This document shows, piece by piece, positions 7,072 to 10,590 of a DNA stretch of 10,590 bases. The notes below the pieces were generated by a model. That model was not told the origin of the DNA and did not search any database. It saw only the letters and a program-made list of their open reading frames with translations. Both the position numbers and the translations under genes were made by a program. The stretch comes from Caulobacteraceae bacterium (GTDB lineage: Bacteria > Pseudomonadota > Alphaproteobacteria > Caulobacterales > Caulobacteraceae): positions 1 through 10,590 of the forward strand of contig JACDGF010000035.1 of the NCBI GenBank assembly GCA_013815405.1, written 5' to 3'. Within the stretch, counting starts at the first letter, position 1, and every line of letters begins with the position of its first letter.

Positions 7072-7076
7072 CGAGC

Positions 7077-7850
7077 ATGACCAAGCGCCTAATCTTCATC
7101 GCCGGGGTCGAGGGATCGGGCACGACGGCTCTGCTTCGCATCCTTTCCGCGCCGCCGGCCTGCGCGAGCCTGGGCGGCAATTTCCTCCGGCTGCCCGAGC
7201 ATCCCGACGCGAGGCGCCTCGCCAAGGCCTTCGGCGCCGCCAATCAGGCGCAATGGGATCGAACGAACGATTTGGCGGCGCAAATGACGGCGCCGCCGGC
7301 GGCGGCGGCGTGCCTGCGAGAGATCGCCCAAAGCGCCGCTTTCGAGGCCGCGACCCACCTTCTGCTCAAACGCTCCTCGCCGTTCGGCAAGCCGCGCGAT
7401 CGCTTCACGCCGGACCTCTGGGATGTGCTCGACCTCACCGAGGATGCGCGGATCGTGATCTGCTACCGTGACCCGCGCGCGGCGGCCTATTCGGCTCTTC
7501 GCCGCTTCGGAGGGGATTTGCGGCAGGTCGCGCTCGCCACCGCGGACCATCTGACGTTTTTGGCCGCGCAGGCCCAGGCGATCGGCGCGGGGCGCGTACA
7601 TGTCCTTTCCTATCGAACTCTGTGCGATCGGCCCGAGGCCGCCCTCGCCCCGTTGGCCCACTTCTGCGAACTGCCGCTGGGCGCCCTGTGCGAGGCCGAA
7701 CGCGCCGCCCGCCCCCAGCCGCCGGCCGACGATGGGCGCTATCGGACCGAGCTCGCCAGGGAGGAATGCCGGTGGCTGGACGCCTTCTTCGACGACCGCC
7801 GCCGCGCCCAATGGCCGCTGTTCGAGGCCGCCGCGGCGCCGCTCCCATGA
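7077..7850 (+). CDS. Sulfotransferase, PAPS-dependent type
   Basis: The 257-residue product begins MTKRLIFIAGVEGSGTTALL. The GVEGSGTT loop at 10-17 is the 5'-phosphosulfate-binding P-loop of the sulfotransferase superfamily, with Glu where many bacterial members have Arg. VICYRDPRAAAYSALRRFG (127-145) is the 3'-phosphate-binding block, with R131 and S139 eight residues apart as in known sulfotransferases. The rest (HLTFLAAQAQ near 158-167, RVHVLSYRTLCDRPEAAL at 173-190) matches the usual helix and SYR-x-L-x-x-x-P element of bacterial members. The expected reaction is transfer of sulfate from PAPS to a hydroxyl group, here probably on a sugar; the acceptor cannot be read from the sequence. No membrane segment is seen, so it would act in the cytoplasm. 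It is the first gene of the right arm and overlaps the next gene through ATGA. Confidence 0.85.
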   Translation: MTKRLIFIAGVEGSGTTALLRILSAPPACASLGGNFLRLPEHPDARRLAKAFGAANQAQWDRTNDLAAQMTAPPAAAACLREIAQSAAFEAATHLLLKRSSPFGKPRDRFTPDLWDVLDLTEDARIVICYRDPRAAAYSALRRFGGDLRQVALATADHLTFLAAQAQAIGAGRVHVLSYRTLCDRPEAALAPLAHFCELPLGALCEAERAARPQPPADDGRYRTELAREECRWLDAFFDDRRRAQWPLFEAAAAPLP

Positions 7851-8467
7851 TCTCGACCGCGCATCGTTTCATCTTCATCCACGCGCCCAAGACAGGCGGG
7901 AACTCGATCCAGTTGGTGCTGGAGCCCTTTTCCGATGATCGCAGGACCGTCGGCGCCGGCCAGGACGGCCGCCAGCGTTTCGGCATCGAAGGGCCGATCA
8001 CGCGGCGAAAGCACGCGAAGCTCGCGGACTATGGGGCCAGCCTCGGCGCGGCGTTGGAAAGCTTTCAAGTCATCGTCGTCGCCCGCGATCCTCTGACGCG
8101 GGCGGTGTCCTTCTTCTACTCGCCGCACCGCTGGGCCAGGGAGGCCGAACTGGGTCAGCGGCCGGCCTTTCAGCGCGCACGTTTCGAGCAGGAGCTGAAG
8201 CGGCTGCGGAGCATCACGGCCATGCTGACCATCGACGGCGAGGTCCGCCGCCCCGACCACATCCTGCGTTTCGAGTCGCTCGCCGCCGACCTGGCGATGC
8301 TGACGCGGACGCTGAGGCTTCCGCCCACCGGGCCGTTGCCACACGTCAACGCCAGCGCGGCGACCCGGGCGCTGCGTGACGAGGCGCTCGCCGACCCGTG
8401 GGTCCGCGGCCTGGTGACCGACCGCTATGCCGACGACTACGCCCTCCTCGGCTATCCAAAACCTTGA
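7847..8467 (+). CDS. Sulfotransferase, Sulfotransfer_2-like family
   Basis: The 206-residue product begins [30 protein letters not shown] (12-20) is the P-loop of the Sulfotransfer_2 family (HNK-1 and chondroitin sulfotransferase relatives, Pfam PF03567), whose consensus is roughly [24 protein letters not shown] (75-91) is the 3'-phosphate block, with R80 and S88 eight residues apart. The C-terminus ends [10 protein letters not shown], the usual close of this family. The gene starts inside the stop of the previous sulfotransferase gene (ATGA at 7847-7850) with little ribosome-binding sequence of its own, so it relies on coupling. The two sulfotransferases belong to different families, so this is not a simple tandem duplication; each may sulfate a different position or sugar. 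The acceptor is unknown. A longer open frame begins at 7622, but it only overlaps the previous gene. Confidence 0.87.
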   Translation: MISTAHRFIFIHAPKTGGNSIQLVLEPFSDDRRTVGAGQDGRQRFGIEGPITRRKHAKLADYGASLGAALESFQVIVVARDPLTRAVSFFYSPHRWAREAELGQRPAFQRARFEQELKRLRSITAMLTIDGEVRRPDHILRFESLAADLAMLTRTLRLPPTGPLPHVNASAATRALRDEALADPWVRGLVTDRYADDYALLGYPKP

Positions 8468-8501
8468 GGGGGCTCGAGGCCGAGACGCGCTCCGGACCGG
8501 C

Positions 8502-8527
8502 GCCGCCGCGAGTTGCCGCCGCGAGTT
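8502..8527. repeat. Perfect 13-bp tandem duplication upstream of gmd
   Basis: gccgccgcgagtt occurs twice back to back (8502-8514 and 8515-8527) in the 139-bp gap between the second sulfotransferase and gmd. It ends at a TTGACT (8527-8532) that might be a -35 box, but no good -10 follows at 16-18 bp. It may be a replication-slippage product or a regulator site. Confidence 0.8.
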
Positions 8528-8591
8528 TGACTATCCTCGGCGGGAGCGTCACAAGGCCCGGCGCGCCGCGGCGGCGACGTCCAACCAGATC

Positions 8592-8599
8592 GAGGAAGG
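8592..8599 (+). promoter_or_regulatory. Ribosome-binding site of gmd
   Basis: GAGGAAGG ends 7 bases before the ATG at 8607 and selects this start over upstream in-frame codons. Confidence 0.65.
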
Positions 8600-8606
8600 C
8601 CGATCG

Positions 8607-9677
8607 ATGGCCAAGCGACCGCGCGTCGCCCTGATCACCGGCGTGACCGGACAGGACGGGGCCTATCTGGCCGAGCTCCTGCTGGCCAAGGGCTATATCG
8701 TCCACGGGGTCAAGCGCCGGTCGTCGTCGTTCAACACCGGCCGCGTCGAGCACCTCTATCAGGACCCGCACGAGGAGGGCCAACGCTTCATTCTCCACTA
8801 CGGGGACATGACCGACAGCACCAACCTCATCCGCATCGTCCAGGAGACCCGGCCGGACGAGATCTACAACCTCGCCGCCCAGTCGCACGTCCAGGTGAGC
8901 TTCGAGACCGCCGAATACACCGCCAACGCCGACGCCCTGGGAACCCTGAGGCTGCTGGAGGCGATCCGCCTGCTGGGCCTGGCGGACCAGACGCGCTTCT
9001 ACCAGGCCTCCACGTCCGAGCTCTTCGGCAAGGCGGTGGAGGCGCCGCAGACCGAGGCCACCCCTTTCCATCCGCGCAGCCCCTATGGCGTGGCCAAGCT
9101 CTACGCCTATTGGATCACGGTGAACTATCGCGAGGCCTACGGGATCCACGCCTCCAACGGCATCTTGTTCAACCACGAGAGCCCATTGCGCGGCGAGACC
9201 TTCGTCACCCGCAAGATCACCCGGGCGGCGGCGGCGATCCGCCTGGGCCTCCAGGACCGGCTGTTCCTGGGTAACCTCGACGCCCGGCGCGACTGGGGCC
9301 ACGCGCGCGAGTATGCCCGCGGCATGTGGCTGATGCTCCGGCAGGACCAGCCGGGCGACTATGTGCTGGCCACCGGGGTGACCACCTCGGTGCGCGACTT
9401 CGCGCGGCGCGCCTTTGGCGAGGTGGGGATCGACCTGGCGTTCACCGGCGAAGGGCTCGGCGAGACGGGCGTCGACGCCGCGACCGGGACGGCGCGGGTC
9501 CAGGTCGACCCGCGCTATTTCCGACCCACCGAGGTGGATGTGCTGACCGGCGATGCGTCCAAGGCGCGCCGGATGCTGGGCTGGCGCCACGAAACCTCGT
9601 GGGAGGACCTGTGCGCCGAGATGGTGCGCGAGGATCTGGCCGCCATGGCCAAGGATCGCCGGCCCGATGCCGATTGA
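8607..9677 (+). CDS. gmd: GDP-mannose 4,6-dehydratase
   Basis: The enzyme converts GDP-D-mannose to GDP-4-keto-6-deoxy-D-mannose in the cytoplasm, the first committed step to GDP-L-fucose and other GDP-deoxyhexoses. The 356-residue product has the NADP-binding [15 protein letters not shown] (G12, G15, G18), the family block [20 protein letters not shown] (32-51), [14 protein letters not shown] (87-100), the catalytic STSELFG (T136, E138) and [12 protein letters not shown] (Y160, K164), the same spacing as Thr132, Glu134, Tyr156 and Lys160 of the Escherichia coli enzyme. [16 protein letters not shown] and [14 protein letters not shown] are also family hallmarks. Length fits the family. GAGGAAGG lies 7 bases before the ATG. 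An upstream in-frame extension to 8427 has no such site and is rejected. The gene overlaps fcl by 11 bp. Confidence 0.98.
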   Translation: MAKRPRVALITGVTGQDGAYLAELLLAKGYIVHGVKRRSSSFNTGRVEHLYQDPHEEGQRFILHYGDMTDSTNLIRIVQETRPDEIYNLAAQSHVQVSFETAEYTANADALGTLRLLEAIRLLGLADQTRFYQASTSELFGKAVEAPQTEATPFHPRSPYGVAKLYAYWITVNYREAYGIHASNGILFNHESPLRGETFVTRKITRAAAAIRLGLQDRLFLGNLDARRDWGHAREYARGMWLMLRQDQPGDYVLATGVTTSVRDFARRAFGEVGIDLAFTGEGLGETGVDAATGTARVQVDPRYFRPTEVDVLTGDASKARRMLGWRHETSWEDLCAEMVREDLAAMAKDRRPDAD

Positions 9678-10590
9678 TCAGATCTATCCCCTGGCGGGCA
9701 AGCGGGTGTGGGTGGCGGGTCATCGCGGCATGGTGGGCTCGGCCATCGCGCGCCGGCTGGCGGGCGAAGGCTGCGAGGTGCTGACCGCCCCGCGCGCCGA
9801 GCTCGACCTTCGCGACCAGGCGCGGACCTGGGCCTGGATGGGCGACCGGCGCCCGGACCTGGTGTTCCTGGCGGCCGCCAGGGTCGGCGGCATCCTGGCC
9901 AACGACCGCTATCCGGCCGACTTCCTGGGCGACAACCTCCAGATCGAGATGAACGTGATCGAGGGCGCGCGGCTGGCCGGGGTCGAAAAGCTGGTCTTCC
10001 TGGGCTCCAGCTGCATCTACCCGAAGTTCGCCCCCCAGCCGATCGCCGAGGACGCCCTGCTCACCGGCCCGCTAGAGCCGACCAACCAGTGGTACGCGAT
10101 CGCCAAGATCGCCGGGGTCAAGCTGTGCCAGGCCTATCGCCGGCAGCACGGCCGCGATTTCATATCGGCCATGCCGACCAACCTCTATGGGCCGGGCGAC
10201 AATTTCGATCTGGAGTCCAGCCATGTCGTGCCGGCCCTGATCCGCAAGGCGCACGAGGCGAAGCTGGCGGGCGCGGAGCGGCTGGTGATGTGGGGGACGG
10301 GCGCGCCCCGGCGGGAGTTCCTCCACGGCGACGACTGCGCCGACGCCCTGGTCCATCTGGCGCGGACCTATTCCGGGGCCGACCCGGTCAACGTCGGGAC
10401 GGGCGCGGACATCACCATCGCCGCGCTGACCGCCCTGGTGGCCCGGATCGTCGGCTTCGAGGGCCAGATCGTGGCCGACCCCTCCAAACCCGACGGCACG
10501 CCGCGCAAGCAGCTGAACGTCGAGCGCCTGCGAAGCCTCGGCTGGTCCCCGCGCATCGCCCTGGCCGAGGGCCTCGCCGGCGCCTACCGC
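9667..10590 (+). CDS. fcl: GDP-L-fucose synthase, last residues cut by window edge
   Basis: The enzyme is the bifunctional 3,5-epimerase/4-reductase that turns GDP-4-keto-6-deoxymannose into GDP-L-fucose using NADPH. The 308 visible residues cover almost the whole of the roughly 310-320-residue family. They include [12 protein letters not shown] (16-27, NADP-binding), [12 protein letters not shown] (68-79), [15 protein letters not shown] (112-126), [11 protein letters not shown] (140-150), [11 protein letters not shown] (170-180) and SSHVVPALI (184-192). The catalytic positions fit the E. coli enzyme: S114, C116, Y143, K147 and H186. At the place of E. coli Arg187 there is Lys194. No stop is reached. 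The start ATG lies inside the end of gmd, so translation is coupled. The gmd-fcl pairing makes L-fucose the likely sugar product. Confidence 0.96.
   Translation, partial: MPIDQIYPLAGKRVWVAGHRGMVGSAIARRLAGEGCEVLTAPRAELDLRDQARTWAWMGDRRPDLVFLAAARVGGILANDRYPADFLGDNLQIEMNVIEGARLAGVEKLVFLGSSCIYPKFAPQPIAEDALLTGPLEPTNQWYAIAKIAGVKLCQAYRRQHGRDFISAMPTNLYGPGDNFDLESSHVVPALIRKAHEAKLAGAERLVMWGTGAPRREFLHGDDCADALVHLARTYSGADPVNVGTGADITIAALTALVARIVGFEGQIVADPSKPDGTPRKQLNVERLRSLGWSPRIALAEGLAGAYR

Larger units (their letters stand above)
6835..7076. promoter_or_regulatory. Divergent intergenic region between the two arms
   Basis: This 242-bp interval separates the GSCFA gene (minus) from the first sulfotransferase gene (plus) and must serve both arms unless they are read through from elsewhere. 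The GSCFA-proximal half is visibly less GC-rich. It holds an 8-bp inverted repeat (6842-6882), a TGAATTCA palindrome (6851-6858) within that repeat's loop, and a related TGAAAATTCA (6889-6898). The half next to the sulfotransferase is very GC-rich and holds a candidate sigma-70-like promoter at 7031-7058. No open frame with a ribosome-binding site is seen inside. Confidence 0.55.

Noticed and set aside
6720..7076. Upstream extension of the first sulfotransferase
   Set aside because: It crosses the GSCFA gene start and the divergent region. The GGAGG site and the P-loop directly after the ATG at 7077 fix the start there.
8346..9590. Long minus-strand open frame (414 codons) opposite gmd
   Set aside because: gmd is certain on the plus strand; the antisense product is low in pattern and has no recognisable motif.

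Overview
The window is high-GC, gene-dense DNA that looks like part of a surface-polysaccharide (capsule, exopolysaccharide or O-antigen type) biosynthesis locus. High GC, short overlapping genes, a GSCFA-family protein and an SGNH protein of a kind common in alphaproteobacterial glycan clusters suggest an alphaproteobacterium. A Caulobacterales-like host is possible, but that is inference and nothing here fixes the genus. There are no rRNA or tRNA genes, insertion sequences or CRISPR arrays.

Layout. The genes lie in two arms that diverge from a 242-bp region at 6835-7076. The left arm runs on the minus strand. First come a GSCFA-family protein (5794-6834) and an overlapping SGNH/GDSL-type protein (5055-5822). 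A 490-bp gene-free stretch follows (4565-5054), with a short tandem repeat. Then comes a second minus-strand unit: a 71-aa orphan protein (4349-4564), a 1027-aa multidomain protein with repeated beta-rich modules (1212-4295), and a glycosyltransferase-like protein that overlaps it by 4 bp and runs off the left edge (1-1215). The right arm runs on the plus strand: two sulfotransferases of different families joined by an ATGA overlap (7077-7850 and 7847-8467), then gmd (8607-9677) and fcl (9667 to the right edge).

How the genes may work together. gmd and fcl convert GDP-mannose to GDP-L-fucose. The two sulfotransferases beside them carry the PAPS-binding signatures of their families, so one reading is that a fucose-containing glycan made here is sulfated. 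The SGNH and GSCFA proteins are of the kind that add or remove acyl groups, or otherwise modify glycans. The glycosyltransferase-like protein and the 1027-aa protein would build or bind the glycan. The first enzymes of the nucleotide-sugar pathway are firmly identified. The combination into one sulfated, acyl-modified, fucosylated glycan is inference from clustering. The most novel material is the 1027-aa protein with its 71-aa partner, and the long N-terminal half of the glycosyltransferase-like protein.
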